A DNA stretch of 22,456 nt from Bacteroidia bacterium. GTDB taxonomy: Bacteria > Bacteroidota > Bacteroidia > Chitinophagales > Saprospiraceae. The position numbers and the translations under genes are program-made. The DNA lies in NCBI GenBank assembly GCA_030432855.1, contig JAUILM010000010.1:1-22456 (forward strand). Reading direction: 5' to 3'. Within the stretch, counting starts at the first letter, position 1. The number at the start of each line of letters is the position of its first letter. Below, piece after piece: positions 7,853 to 16,522 of this stretch. The notes beneath the pieces are model-generated. The model was not told where the DNA came from and did no database searches. It worked only from the letters and a program-made list of their open reading frames with translations.

Positions 7853-8326
7853 TTATAAGTCCAGTTTCATATAGATATCCACGCGATCATAAGGGGAGCC
7901 ATTTCCGTTTACTTCACTAAATCCCATTTTTTTGTAGAGGAAAATTGCGGGCTTCAATGCCGTATTGGACTCCAGATATATCTGCTTGGCTTCCAATTTC
8001 CGAGCCTGGTCAATGCAAGCCTGTATTAACTCTTTACCGATCCCCTGACCCTGGTAGTCATCATCTACCGCCATTTTTGACAACTCATAATCGTACGGCT
8101 TATCGGTCAGTTTCTTCATGGCACAAACACCTACTACCTGACCGGAATCATGCAGTGCGACTTTAATAAAGCCACCCGCTTTTATAATTTCAGAAAGTGG
8201 ATTTTTTAATATACGAATGTCTTCGGGTACAATGGTAAAGTGTCTTTGGATCCAAATCCTATTTAGTGTATAAAACGCTTCCGCATGCTCTTTGGAAAAA
8301 TTGACGATCTGAAAATTTGAACTCAT
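7853..8326 (-). CDS. GNAT-family N-acetyltransferase
   Basis: The 157-residue single-domain GNAT protein has the acetyl-CoA pyrophosphate loop QGQGIG (92-97) after strand beta4 (ELSKMAVDDDY), and the usual C-terminal LYKKMGFSEV. The FIKVALHDSGQVVGVCAM segment is the antiparallel beta2-beta3 pair. It transfers an acetyl group from acetyl-CoA to an amine, and the substrate cannot be told. It is the promoter-proximal gene of a two-gene operon with the racemase-family gene (11-bp gap). An amino-acid-related substrate is therefore possible, but that is only inference from context. Confidence 0.88.
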   Translation of the reverse strand: MSSNFQIVNFSKEHAEAFYTLNRIWIQRHFTIVPEDIRILKNPLSEIIKAGGFIKVALHDSGQVVGVCAMKKLTDKPYDYELSKMAVDDDYQGQGIGKELIQACIDQARKLEAKQIYLESNTALKPAIFLYKKMGFSEVNGNGSPYDRVDIYMKLDL

Positions 8327-8375
8327 GATTGTACGTGAATATTCAAATATATAACGATTCGCCCTAAGTGGAAAT

Positions 8376-8404
8376 GAAAAGGCTACTTCCCTTTGAAAGT
8401 AGCC
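8376..8404 (-). terminator. Terminator of the persulfide dioxygenase gene (minus strand)
   Basis: GGCTACTT (8381-8388) pairs perfectly with AAGTAGCC (8397-8404). The AAAA just to the left gives a U-run on the minus-strand transcript. It lies about 80 bp after the stop of the 8482-9900 gene. Confidence 0.7.
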
Positions 8405-8481
8405 CAGCTATGAAAACAGTTTGATAAAGTAAGTTCAAATCAAATGCAAGGGGACATAAAGGGTCCCTTTCCAATGTTTAT

Positions 8482-9900
8482 CTAGAGTAGAGTAGTGGGT
8501 TCTTTAAATTCGCTTAGGGCGAATTTTTTGGATTCCTTGATGGCGGTAAAACCTCCTTTCACATCGATCAGGTTATGATATCCTTTACTCTTAAGGATAG
8601 AGATAAATACCATAGAACGATATCCACTTCCACAGGTGACATAATATTCCTTATTCGGATCTACTTTTGCCATGTTGTCCTCCAAATAATCCAGCGGCAC
8701 ATTAATGGCATCAATCACATGCTCGCTTTCAAATTCACTCTTTCTGCGTACATCCATTAGGTTCACTTCCTCTGATGGCAGTGCAGCCAAAGCTTCAGCA
8801 GTAATAGATTTCACATAATCCAGTGATTTGCCCGCTGCTTTCCAGGCTTCGACACCACCTTTCAAATATCCAAGTGTATTGTCAAAACCAATTCTTGCCA
8901 GTCTCGTGGCCACTTCCTCCACTCTTTCTTCATCAGCAACTATCACAAGTTTTTGCTTCACATCTTTCAGCGTGGTACCTACCCAGTTTGCAAAACTACC
9001 ATCGATGCCTATATTATAAGACCCGGCTACAAATCCTTCAGCAAAGTCAGCTGCATCCCGCGTATCAAGTATCAATACATCATCTTGTTCTGCCAATGTC
9101 TCAAATTGTCGTACGTCCAGGGGTGTGGTTCCCTGCGCTACTACGTCATCTATACTTGGATATCCCGTGATATTCATTAGTACGTTTTGTGGGAAGTATC
9201 CTGGAGGAGGTGTTAAGCCAGTCAAAACAGCTTCGATAAACTCCTTTCTGGTGAGTTCGGGATTTAAGGCATAATTGGTTGCCTTTTGATGACCCAATGT
9301 ATCGGTCGTCTCATCGCTCATCATCTTACCACATGCTGAACCTGCTCCGTGGCCAGGATAGACGATGATGTCATTGTCCAAAGGCATGATTTTATTCCTT
9401 AAGGAGTCATATAAATGACTAGCCAGCTTTTCCTGAGTGAGCTCTGCTATTACTTTTTGAGCCAGGTCAGGACGACCCACATCGCCAATAAATAATGTGT
9501 CACCCGTAAATAATGCTTTTTCCTTTCCATCCTCATCTATTAGCAAATAGCAGCTGCTTTCCATGGTGTGACCGGGAGTATGAAGTAGACGAACTTTCGA
9601 ATTACCAAGTTCAAATTCCTGTCCATCTTTCGCTACGATCATATCAAAACCAGTCTCCATCGTAGTGGGTCCGTATACTATAGGCGCTCCTGTTTTATTG
9701 GAAAGGTCTACATGACCTGACACGAAATCAGCATGGAAGTGTGTTTCGAAAACGTATTTTATTCGGGCATTTCTTGATGCAGCTAATTCAATGTACGGCT
9801 CTACTTCACGGAGTGGATCAATGATGGCTGCTTCACCGTTACTTTCGATATAGTATGCACCATGTGCTAGACATCCCGTATAAATTTGTTCAACTTTCAT
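8482..9900 (-). CDS. Persulfide dioxygenase fused to two rhodanese domains (CstB/PRF-like)
   Basis: This 472-residue cytoplasmic protein has three domains. First is a metallo-beta-lactamase-fold persulfide dioxygenase (1-245) with H54-F-H56-A-D58-F, H111 in HTPGH, D134 in GDTLF and H184 in PGHG. Second is a rhodanese-like domain (about 255-360) with VADEE where the active-site loop should be and no cysteine. Third is a rhodanese domain (about 365-470) with the active-site Cys at 423 in VTCGSGYRS. The order and the silent middle domain match CstB-type enzymes, which oxidise low-molecular-weight persulfides and transfer sulfane sulfur to sulfite. C190 (GSACGK) lies where CstB has an extra active-site cysteine. 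It detoxifies sulfide/persulfide. It has its own terminator, and a Crp/Fnr-like palindrome lies 152 bp upstream. Confidence 0.88.
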   Translation of the reverse strand: MKVEQIYTGCLAHGAYYIESNGEAAIIDPLREVEPYIELAASRNARIKYVFETHFHADFVSGHVDLSNKTGAPIVYGPTTMETGFDMIVAKDGQEFELGNSKVRLLHTPGHTMESSCYLLIDEDGKEKALFTGDTLFIGDVGRPDLAQKVIAELTQEKLASHLYDSLRNKIMPLDNDIIVYPGHGAGSACGKMMSDETTDTLGHQKATNYALNPELTRKEFIEAVLTGLTPPPGYFPQNVLMNITGYPSIDDVVAQGTTPLDVRQFETLAEQDDVLILDTRDAADFAEGFVAGSYNIGIDGSFANWVGTTLKDVKQKLVIVADEERVEEVATRLARIGFDNTLGYLKGGVEAWKAAGKSLDYVKSITAEALAALPSEEVNLMDVRRKSEFESEHVIDAINVPLDYLEDNMAKVDPNKEYYVTCGSGYRSMVFISILKSKGYHNLIDVKGGFTAIKESKKFALSEFKEPTTLL

Positions 9901-10051
9901 TTGTCTTGTTATTTGAAGATTTAAAAAAAATGGATAGTCTGGTTGTTTAGGTAATCGATTTAGCGTATCGATTGATTTATGGACATCTACTTTTGCAATT
10001 CATCATTTTTACAATTTTTATAGTTGCAAGGTATGTGCGTTTCAAAATTTA

Positions 10052-10073
10052 ATTTGTGACAGCTGTCACAAAT
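10052..10073. promoter_or_regulatory. Perfect palindrome matching the Crp/Fnr-family consensus
   Basis: The 22-bp sequence is fully symmetric and contains TGTGA-CAGCTG-TCACA, the TGTGA-N6-TCACA pattern bound by Crp/Fnr-family regulators. It is 152 bp upstream of the persulfide dioxygenase start. Control of that gene by a Crp/Fnr-type sensor is plausible, but the window has no such regulator gene. Confidence 0.55.
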
Positions 10074-10483
10074 ACAGCCTGAGACACATCACTACAGACA
10101 ATGACCAGGATCACTCTTTAATAGTTGGATCATCACTCTTTCGGGGTTGAAATTCAATGTGCGAAGAGCTGGTGCTTTTATTCTATTTATTCATATATAG
10201 CTATAAAACAATCAATTACATAGATTAGTATTATCTAATATGAGGTTGAAACACCAGTTAAAATCCAAATTGGAAATCACAATCTGGTTGATTTCCGACC
10301 CTTGCTGGATGAAGGGTTTTATATAGATTTGAATTGTTCAATCAGAGATATTATACGAGAGTATAAGAATCTTAAAAGGTGAAACGTCACGCCGAAAAAA
10401 GTTTTGGAAAATTCAACTCGTGAAAAAGCTTATCAAAATTCCATGTTGAAAAAATTGATTGAACTCTCAGATCTTGGTAAAAG

Positions 10484-10607
10484 CCGCACCTGTGCCTGTT
10501 GATCAAAGGCCCCGGGTGTACTTCGAAAAATCTTTTGGGTGCGGTCATCTTTATCTAGGCATATTAACTTTACTTAAGCAGTTTGTTTGTGATCCGGGGC
10601 CTTTTTT
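10484..10607 (+). terminator. Interleaved stems ending in a T-run: structured RNA or attenuator-like terminator
   Basis: CCGCACC (10484-10490) pairs with GGTGCGG (10538-10544), and AAAGGCCCCGG (10505-10515) pairs perfectly over 11 bp with CCGGGGCCTTT (10594-10604), followed by TTTTTT. The two stems are interleaved (A-B-A'-B'), so they form a pseudoknot or two alternative folds. The second is terminator-like, with an unusually large 78-nt loop. No clear gene lies upstream on this strand, so a small non-coding RNA or a relic is possible. Confidence 0.4.
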
Positions 10608-10953
10608 ACTTTCTCTTCCTACCTTTTTTTCCTAAAAGAAGATATTTCTTGTTATTTGGACTTTAAACCATCTAACATAAGTACAGAATAGCGTAGTGAT
10701 TCTACAGTGCTGTTTTCCAATAAGATTTAGATGATTCGGGACTGACGAAGCCACACAGGTAAGAGGAGGCATGAGGCATTTCTCAGTACGCTGATCTTTT
10801 CCTTGGAAAGTGCTACAGGTGAGAGAATAATGCACTCGAATGAGGGACTTCATGAGTTAGGCAAGTAGATGATGCCTTACCATGCAATCGATAGATGGGT
10901 GTGGAAATGATGGGTATCGTCGAACTCTACAGAGACCCCTGCTCTAAAGAGTG

Positions 10954-11043
10954 AAAAAGAGCCTGTCCTAACCACTGTGTATACTCAAAGTTACCAAAGG
11001 AGAGTGGTATTCTTTTTAGGTTAAAGGACAGGCTCATTTTTTT
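10954..11043. terminator. Bidirectional structured terminator
   Basis: GAGCCTGTCC (10959-10968) pairs with GGACAGGCTC (11026-11035). An inner stem ACCACT/AGTGGT (10971-10976 with 11003-11008) makes a branched or extended hairpin. AAAAA precedes it and TTTTTTT (11037-11043) follows it, so it can terminate on either strand. It lies about 45 bp past the stop of the minus-strand phytase-like gene and is its likely terminator. Confidence 0.75.
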
Positions 11044-11088
11044 GGACCATAGATGGTTTTACATCGGTGCAAGTATATTAGATCGAGT

Positions 11089-14000
11089 TTAATCTAGCTT
11101 TAAAAAGCGCTGTGCACCTTTGTCCGATGTTCTTATCACATACATTCCGGCTCTAAACTCGTGTACATCCAGTTGACTGGCGTTATCGAACCGCTTGATC
11201 ATGCGACCTTCCATATCAAATACTTCACCTGACAGGTTAATGTCAAAGTTGATCTGTCCCTGTCCCACAACCGGGTTAGGATACATGGTAAATTGACTAA
11301 GGGCAGCTGCCTCGCTCAAAGAAGTGATTACATCGCCAATTTGAACGATGCCCAGCGAACCACTCACTTCATAGCCTACGAGTAGCAAATTCTGTTGATT
11401 GGGACTTTCATCAGCAGGAACGAATCGAATAATTTCCGGTGCCACATCTCCTGTGATTTCATCACCCACCACACGGTTATTATAGTACGTCACGAAAGTG
11501 GGTGCCTGCGGATTGGTGATGTCATAGACGATAATACCACTTTGACGTTCGAGACCCACAAAGGCATAGGTGAAATCACCAATGGTTCCAATAGCTATTG
11601 CTTCTGGTTCTACTCCTTTATCATCAGATCGTCCATCAATTTCACCTTCATCTTCATTAAACAGCTCAGGTTCTTCTGCTTCAACAGTTTTGGCAAATTC
11701 ATTTCCACTATCGTATACCAGGTTTCCATATTGATCAAATATGGAGAATGACCGTGCACCGTATGAGTAAATCTGTTCGAAGGTACCATCCTGGTCATAA
11801 TCTCCCGTAGCTATGGTAGTCTTAAGACGTCCCAGGTCTGCATCATCCTGTAAAGCAGCCGCGTCTGGATAGTATGATGGATTTAGTGTAATATCAGCTA
11901 CCCGTTCCTCTTCTGAATATCCATCATAATCCCGGGAATCTCCTTCGTTGACGGTTACGATATAGGTGATACCATCTACTTCATAGCTGGCTATTCCATC
12001 GGGCATATACATTCCCAAAGTAGGATGATTGTCAATATTGATGGCATCATCCCGGTTACTGGCGTCAAATCCATGACTGTCATCAAATGAAATGATACCC
12101 AGTACGCTATTATCCGTAATTCCGGCCCCGGCTAATCCAAAGTCATTGTCATTCAATACTGCGATAGAACCATCGGGAAGTAAAGCCACACCCTCAGGCT
12201 TATCTGAACTCATGTATCCAACGGAAGGGAGGTTCAGCACCTTATATTTCTGCACCGGCCGTATACCCGCTGCCACCAATTGGTCAGCTGAGGATTGTTC
12301 TAATGTGGTATCCATTGTAGAACCATCAAAAGTTGAAATAGGTAAATCCAGCGTATTGGTCGCCAACGTAATGTCTATCTCGTACACATATTTCTTACCA
12401 GTGGTTGCATCGGGACCTTCGGAGTCCCTTTCCAGCACAAGAAACTTTCCATCGCCGGTATAAAAAGCATCTCCAATTTTATCTACACGTGAGGATGCGT
12501 AACCACTGTCTTTGTTACGTTCGAGTAAGTATACATATTCGGACACAGGGGTTCCATCAGTAGCACTTACTCCCAGTATTCTGATCACATCGGTATTGTT
12601 GCGTACATCGCTATCGGGATTTTCAATTGGAGACTGGATAAAGGCATAAATCACATTTTCTGTTGAATCGTATGCTATTGCCTCAAATCCTCTATTGGCT
12701 CTTCTCTTGGCATATACGGCAGGTAGTGTCTCTGATCCAAAAGTCCCTTCAGGCGCTGCAGTAGAACCCAGCGTGGAGGTGCCTGCAGGAACAAAACGAT
12801 CCATCAGCGTTCCGTCGGCTGTGAACTTATAAATCGCTGGCCGATACTCATCACACATCCAGAAGCTACCTTCCTTATCTTTCAGTATGCCCTCAAAGTC
12901 ACCACCAAATGGATCATAAGGCAGTGCATGGTACTCTTCACCATCGGCATCCGTGTAATCGACGTTGGCGTAGTCAGTATTAGGATCGGCATACGTCACC
13001 GGTACTTCATCAAATCCTTCGATATTTCCCCGTCCACTGATCGGTGTCATGCCATCTGACTGATGGAGGAAAATGGAATCTCCCAATGTAATGGTGCCGC
13101 TTGTCTGATCAAGTGTAAATTGAACAATCCGTGCCTGATAGTTTGGCAACTTGAAAGGGCGCAGATTTTGAGCCGGTGTCGGAGTCACATTTGCAATGCT
13201 TGCAGTACCATCGTTAGGTCCTCGGTCAGGAATCGCATAGAATACATGATTATCCTCCGTCGATTCGTCAGCTGCATAGAAGAGGCCTGAAAATCCTCCC
13301 AGCAAAACAGGATCTTGTCCACCATCATAGACGGGTGTTCCCAGGACTGGCCAGTCCGCTACCATTTCATTGAGAATGTAGGGAGTGACACTGGGTCTTC
13401 CAGATGAGTGATCCTTAAAACCCAATGGAAGTATATCCATCCAGGTTCCGGCATTCACGTCAAGAACGGCCAGGGCGTTTGCTTCCTGACAATTTACGTA
13501 TGCTATGCTACCATCCGCATTAGTCGTAATATACTCTGGCTCCAGGTCTTGAGCTACAGTGGCCGTAAAATTGTTTCCAAAGATTCTCACCCCTTTATTG
13601 ATCAGGGATGCTTTTCGGTCATCAAATTCTGAGAAATCTATAGTCTGAACGGTAGCACTCACCGGTCCATTCTCAAGTGAAATGATAGAGACACTACCAT
13701 TGGGATCCACGGTATAGTCATCATTCGGTTCTCCTTCATTAGCCACCAACAATTTGCTGCCATCGGGAGTAAAAGTGATCATGTCGGGTAATGCTCCGGC
13801 AGTAACCTCACTGAGATACACGCCAGCTGTATCAAAAAATACAACCATACCATCTTCTGTTTTTTCGTTGGCTTCTACGGCGACAGCCACCAATCCACCA
13901 TATACAGCTATCGAGTTGGGACCACCCCCATAGCTGTCCAACGCGATGTCAGAAACCAACACGGGAGTATTAGGATCTGAAATGTCGACTATGCTAAAGC

Positions 14001-14172
14001 TGTTAGTGCTGGAATTTGTAAAAAAAGCAAGTTTTGAATCAGAGTCGTAAGCGACGGTTTCGGCCGACCCTTCTTCCCCTGTCATGTAGCTGGCAAGGTG
14101 CTGAAGGTCCTGTGCATGAAGTGATGTTGTGACAAACATCAAGAATATAATTTGAAGTAAACTTCGGAGCAT
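11089..14172 (-). CDS. T9SS-secreted beta-propeller protein with inserted phytase-like domain
   Basis: This 1027-residue secreted protein has a signal peptide of about 20 residues (cleavage near LHAQD). A choice-of-anchor-I type beta-propeller begins at once (about 25-260, with NSFSIVDISDPNTPVLV and LPDMITFTPDGSKLLVANEGEPND). It is interrupted by an esterase-like/phytase-like segment (about 275-700, with FYAIPDRGPNDG, GGDFEGILKDKEGSFWMCDEYRPAIYKF and PEGVALLPDGSIAVLNDNDFG). The propeller then resumes (about 715-930, with VTVNEGDSRDYDGYSEEERV and GIIVYDITNPQAPTFVTYY). The last 75 residues are a T9SS type A sorting domain (FTMYPNPVVGQGQINF to QRFLKLD), which sends it to the cell surface or outside. 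Phosphoester hydrolysis is suggested by the domain name only; the activity is unproven for such proteins. Confidence 0.85.
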   Translation of the reverse strand: MLRSLLQIIFLMFVTTSLHAQDLQHLASYMTGEEGSAETVAYDSDSKLAFFTNSSTNSFSIVDISDPNTPVLVSDIALDSYGGGPNSIAVYGGLVAVAVEANEKTEDGMVVFFDTAGVYLSEVTAGALPDMITFTPDGSKLLVANEGEPNDDYTVDPNGSVSIISLENGPVSATVQTIDFSEFDDRKASLINKGVRIFGNNFTATVAQDLEPEYITTNADGSIAYVNCQEANALAVLDVNAGTWMDILPLGFKDHSSGRPSVTPYILNEMVADWPVLGTPVYDGGQDPVLLGGFSGLFYAADESTEDNHVFYAIPDRGPNDGTASIANVTPTPAQNLRPFKLPNYQARIVQFTLDQTSGTITLGDSIFLHQSDGMTPISGRGNIEGFDEVPVTYADPNTDYANVDYTDADGEEYHALPYDPFGGDFEGILKDKEGSFWMCDEYRPAIYKFTADGTLMDRFVPAGTSTLGSTAAPEGTFGSETLPAVYAKRRANRGFEAIAYDSTENVIYAFIQSPIENPDSDVRNNTDVIRILGVSATDGTPVSEYVYLLERNKDSGYASSRVDKIGDAFYTGDGKFLVLERDSEGPDATTGKKYVYEIDITLATNTLDLPISTFDGSTMDTTLEQSSADQLVAAGIRPVQKYKVLNLPSVGYMSSDKPEGVALLPDGSIAVLNDNDFGLAGAGITDNSVLGIISFDDSHGFDASNRDDAINIDNHPTLGMYMPDGIASYEVDGITYIVTVNEGDSRDYDGYSEEERVADITLNPSYYPDAAALQDDADLGRLKTTIATGDYDQDGTFEQIYSYGARSFSIFDQYGNLVYDSGNEFAKTVEAEEPELFNEDEGEIDGRSDDKGVEPEAIAIGTIGDFTYAFVGLERQSGIIVYDITNPQAPTFVTYYNNRVVGDEITGDVAPEIIRFVPADESPNQQNLLLVGYEVSGSLGIVQIGDVITSLSEAAALSQFTMYPNPVVGQGQINFDINLSGEVFDMEGRMIKRFDNASQLDVHEFRAGMYVIRTSDKGAQRFLKLD

Positions 14173-14365
14173 ATTGTCTTCTTTTTTGGTTATTAATTAA
14201 AACATCAAAACAATACATCCTGTGTTAACTTGACTTTACCTCTGGCTTAATTCGGTGTAATATTTTAATACATGTATGTAAATAATCTATAAATATTCCT
14301 TATATAAAATAATTTATATGGTGACATGATCGTGAGAATAGATTTATTTTTTTATCAACTTTTGA

Positions 14366-15505
14366 CTAGTGAAAGAGCTTGTCACAAATCTTTTTGGCCA
14401 AACCGAAGGATAAAGTCATTCCTGCGCCTCCCAGTCCCGTTAATATCCAGCAGTGCTGACTGTGTCTCCTGAAAAAGTAGGGATTTTGATCCATAGACTT
14501 CGCGTAAACACCATACCACAATTGAGAAATATGAAAATCCTTAACTGACAAGAATGTCCTTAGATACTTTAGAATCATTTGATTGATTTCTGCTGATATA
14601 AAAGGGTCAAACGCCTGATCGTAGTGGTGACTATCACCAATGATTAAATCCCCCCTGCTGTTTTGTGACACCATGACATGGATACCATTTTCAAGGTATT
14701 CAGGTAGTGATTTTTCCAGTCTTCTTTTTAATGTTGTAAGTGATTTACACTCCTTGAATGATTTATAGTGTTGCAGTGTGAGACCCGCAGCGAGATTGGG
14801 TCCCAGGTTAAAGTTTTCATGCTCATTGGAAATGCACATCATCTGCAACTTGCAATTCATCAGGGGCCAACTCGTAAATGTATCGGGAAAAAGGGTCCTC
14901 AGTCGATGCCCGGTGCATACGATGATCTGATCCGCCTTCCAAATATTATGGTCATCATGTATTCTATTTCCTTCGATTTCTATGATATACGTATTGTTGA
15001 AAAATGCTACGTCCAGCACTTCTTTTAAGTATTTGGTAATCATTGGTATAGCTTGCCTTGGATCCACATTGACTTCGTTAGGACTATATAGTGCACCGAT
15101 CAGATTTTTTTGCTGAACATATGCAGATCGCTTCCCTGCCATTCTTCCAGAAAAGAGATCGGTATTGTAATGCTGGCCAAAGTTTTCATGGAATTCCTTC
15201 AATACATCCCATTCATCTTCATGATAGGCTACATGCAGTGATCCATTGTTTCGCATCCAGAATCCGGCCTCAGCCGATAATTTTTTCCAAATAGAAGCTG
15301 ATTCCAGAGCCATATCTAATGTCTCCAAAGCCTGACCGATCGGCCAGATCATACCAAAATTTCGAATGCTGGCGCCCTTACAATATCCATCTTTTTCAAA
15401 GACGGCCACTCTTTGACCTTCCTGGGCAAAGGTGTACGCCAGAGAAAGCCCAATGATGCCTCCTCCAATTATTGCCATATCATAATATTGATCTTTATTG
15501 TACAT
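14366..15505 (-). CDS. FAD-dependent aminophosphonate oxidase, TIGR03364 type
   Basis: The 379-residue protein starts at the ATG at 15503-15505; a GTG 45 bases upstream is open but adds an unlikely charged tail. The Rossmann FAD motif is IIGGGIIGL (12-20), followed by the family hallmark GASIRNFGMIWPIGQ (44-58), and the C-terminus has the second FAD-contacting motif LTGLGGAGMTLSFG. This is the DAO-fold clade (TIGR03364) that accompanies PhnX-like phosphonatases and is predicted or shown in relatives (PbfC/PbfD-type flavoenzymes) to deaminate or dealkylate 2-aminoethylphosphonate derivatives, giving phosphonoacetaldehyde. It is divergent from the PhnX-like gene across a 289-bp gap. The exact substrate (AEP, N-alkyl AEP or hydroxy-AEP) is not readable from sequence. 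It is cytoplasmic, with no signal peptide. Confidence 0.88.
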   Translation of the reverse strand: MYNKDQYYDMAIIGGGIIGLSLAYTFAQEGQRVAVFEKDGYCKGASIRNFGMIWPIGQALETLDMALESASIWKKLSAEAGFWMRNNGSLHVAYHEDEWDVLKEFHENFGQHYNTDLFSGRMAGKRSAYVQQKNLIGALYSPNEVNVDPRQAIPMITKYLKEVLDVAFFNNTYIIEIEGNRIHDDHNIWKADQIIVCTGHRLRTLFPDTFTSWPLMNCKLQMMCISNEHENFNLGPNLAAGLTLQHYKSFKECKSLTTLKRRLEKSLPEYLENGIHVMVSQNSRGDLIIGDSHHYDQAFDPFISAEINQMILKYLRTFLSVKDFHISQLWYGVYAKSMDQNPYFFRRHSQHCWILTGLGGAGMTLSFGLAKKICDKLFH

Positions 15506-15770
15506 GTAACTTTTATTTGTTTTTTCAGTCCTTTTTTTAAATTCTGTCACTAGCTGTTCTGAGCGCAGATGACTCTATAGCAATCTGCATTACATGCATG
15601 TCACAAAAACATGCTCACATTAGTGGTTTTTTTTGCCGGGTTAGCTGGTCGAAATGGAGAAATGCTAATATTATAGCTCTCGTTAGATAGTCAGATTAAC
15701 TCAGGATTATTTTATTGTAAAGCTTCAAGCACTGGGTTTCTGAGGCCCCGGTTATTCTCTATTATTGGTG

Positions 15771-15788
15771 CATTCGAATATTCAAATG
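15771..15788. promoter_or_regulatory. Near-perfect 18-bp palindrome just before the PhnX-like gene
   Basis: CATTCGAATATTCAAATG has eight of nine symmetric pairs matched around centre 15779.5. It ends 6 bp before the ATG at 15795, in the divergent region shared with the FAD oxidase gene. It may be an operator for a local repressor; no regulator gene is present. A smaller palindrome ACATGCATGT lies near the other end, at about 15593-15602. Confidence 0.4.
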
Positions 15789-15794
15789 TGACTA

Positions 15795-16508
15795 ATGATT
15801 AAACTCGTAGTTTTTGATATGGCTGGTACCACCGTAGAAGATGATAATGTGGTGGAGGATGCATTTTTTAATTCTACCAGAGACACAGGACTTGATATAA
15901 CAAGAAGTCAGATTAAGGCGGTCCAGGGATTGCCTAAGCGACAAGCGATTAAGTCCTTGTGGACCCTCAAAGTAACAGATCCGACAGAGATAGAACGTAA
16001 GACAGATATCACCTACGACCAGTTTAGGGATAATCTGGAAAATCATTATTTGACGTATGGTGCCCGACCTGCAAGAGGGGCTGTTTATTGCTTTCATTGG
16101 TTGAGAGAACACAATATTCACATAGCCCTGACCACAGGATTCTACCGAAAAGTATGCAATATTATTCTGGAAAAGCTGGGCTGGGACAAAGGATTAGATG
16201 AAAACTATAGAGGCAGTCAGTATTCATTAATTGATCTTTCGCTGACTCCCGATGAAACGGGTAAAGGACGTCCGCATCCTGATATGATAAAAATGGCAAT
16301 GAAAAGATTGGATATCTATGATCCAATCGAAGTGGTGAAAGTGGGTGATACACCGGTGGATATCCAGGCAGGTCAGGCTGCTGAGTGCTTACTAAATATA
16401 GGTGTGACGGGAGGAGCACATACCTATAGTGAGCTGATGGAGTGTAAACCCAATTACGTCCTGGACAGTTTGGATCAGCTACCCATTATCCTGGAGAAGT
16501 ACCTGTAA
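15795..16508 (+). CDS. PhnX-like phosphonatase (HAD superfamily, TIGR03351 type)
   Basis: The 237-residue HAD hydrolase has the phosphonatase-type nucleophile loop FDMAGTT (D8). The cap lysine K48 in QGLPKRQAIKSLW corresponds to the Schiff-base lysine of PhnX. Motif II Thr is in LTTGF (113-114). R159 in GRPHPDM stands where most HAD enzymes have Lys. Motif III is VGDTPVDIQAG (D185, D189). Together these mark the PhnX-like clade, which should cleave the C-P bond of phosphonoacetaldehyde or a close 2-oxoethylphosphonate, giving the aldehyde and phosphate in the cytoplasm. Mg2+ is needed in the family. It is first of four plus-strand genes and 14 bp before the DUF5690 gene. Confidence 0.9.
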   Translation: MIKLVVFDMAGTTVEDDNVVEDAFFNSTRDTGLDITRSQIKAVQGLPKRQAIKSLWTLKVTDPTEIERKTDITYDQFRDNLENHYLTYGARPARGAVYCFHWLREHNIHIALTTGFYRKVCNIILEKLGWDKGLDENYRGSQYSLIDLSLTPDETGKGRPHPDMIKMAMKRLDIYDPIEVVKVGDTPVDIQAGQAAECLLNIGVTGGAHTYSELMECKPNYVLDSLDQLPIILEKYL

Positions 16509-16522
16509 GTATTCTTCCTGCT

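Larger units (their letters stand above)
9901..11088. other. 1.2-kb gene-free region with regulatory dyads and possible gene relics
   Basis: I see no intact gene. On the left is the 5' region of the persulfide dioxygenase gene, with an inverted repeat AATCGAT/ATCGATT (9953-9959 with 9967-9973) and a perfect 22-bp palindrome (10052-10073). At 10240-10326 is a 28-codon frame (MRLKHQLKSKLEITIWLISD onwards). At about 10386-10503 a broken frame reads VTPKKVLENS...SMLKKLIELSDLGK, faintly like the coiled N-terminal part of an IS3-type OrfA. Neither can be called a gene. Interleaved G+C-rich stems lie at 10484-10607 and a bidirectional terminator at 10954-11043. From 10610 to 10950 I recognise nothing. 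Confidence 0.5.

Noticed and set aside
10240..10503. Possible remnant of a small membrane protein or IS3-type OrfA
   Set aside because: Frames are broken by stops and the resemblance is only a short LKKLI-type coiled pattern; too weak for a pseudogene call.
10632..10853. Minus-strand open frame of 73 codons
   Set aside because: No family-like pattern, odd Cys/His-rich composition and no conserved-looking start region.
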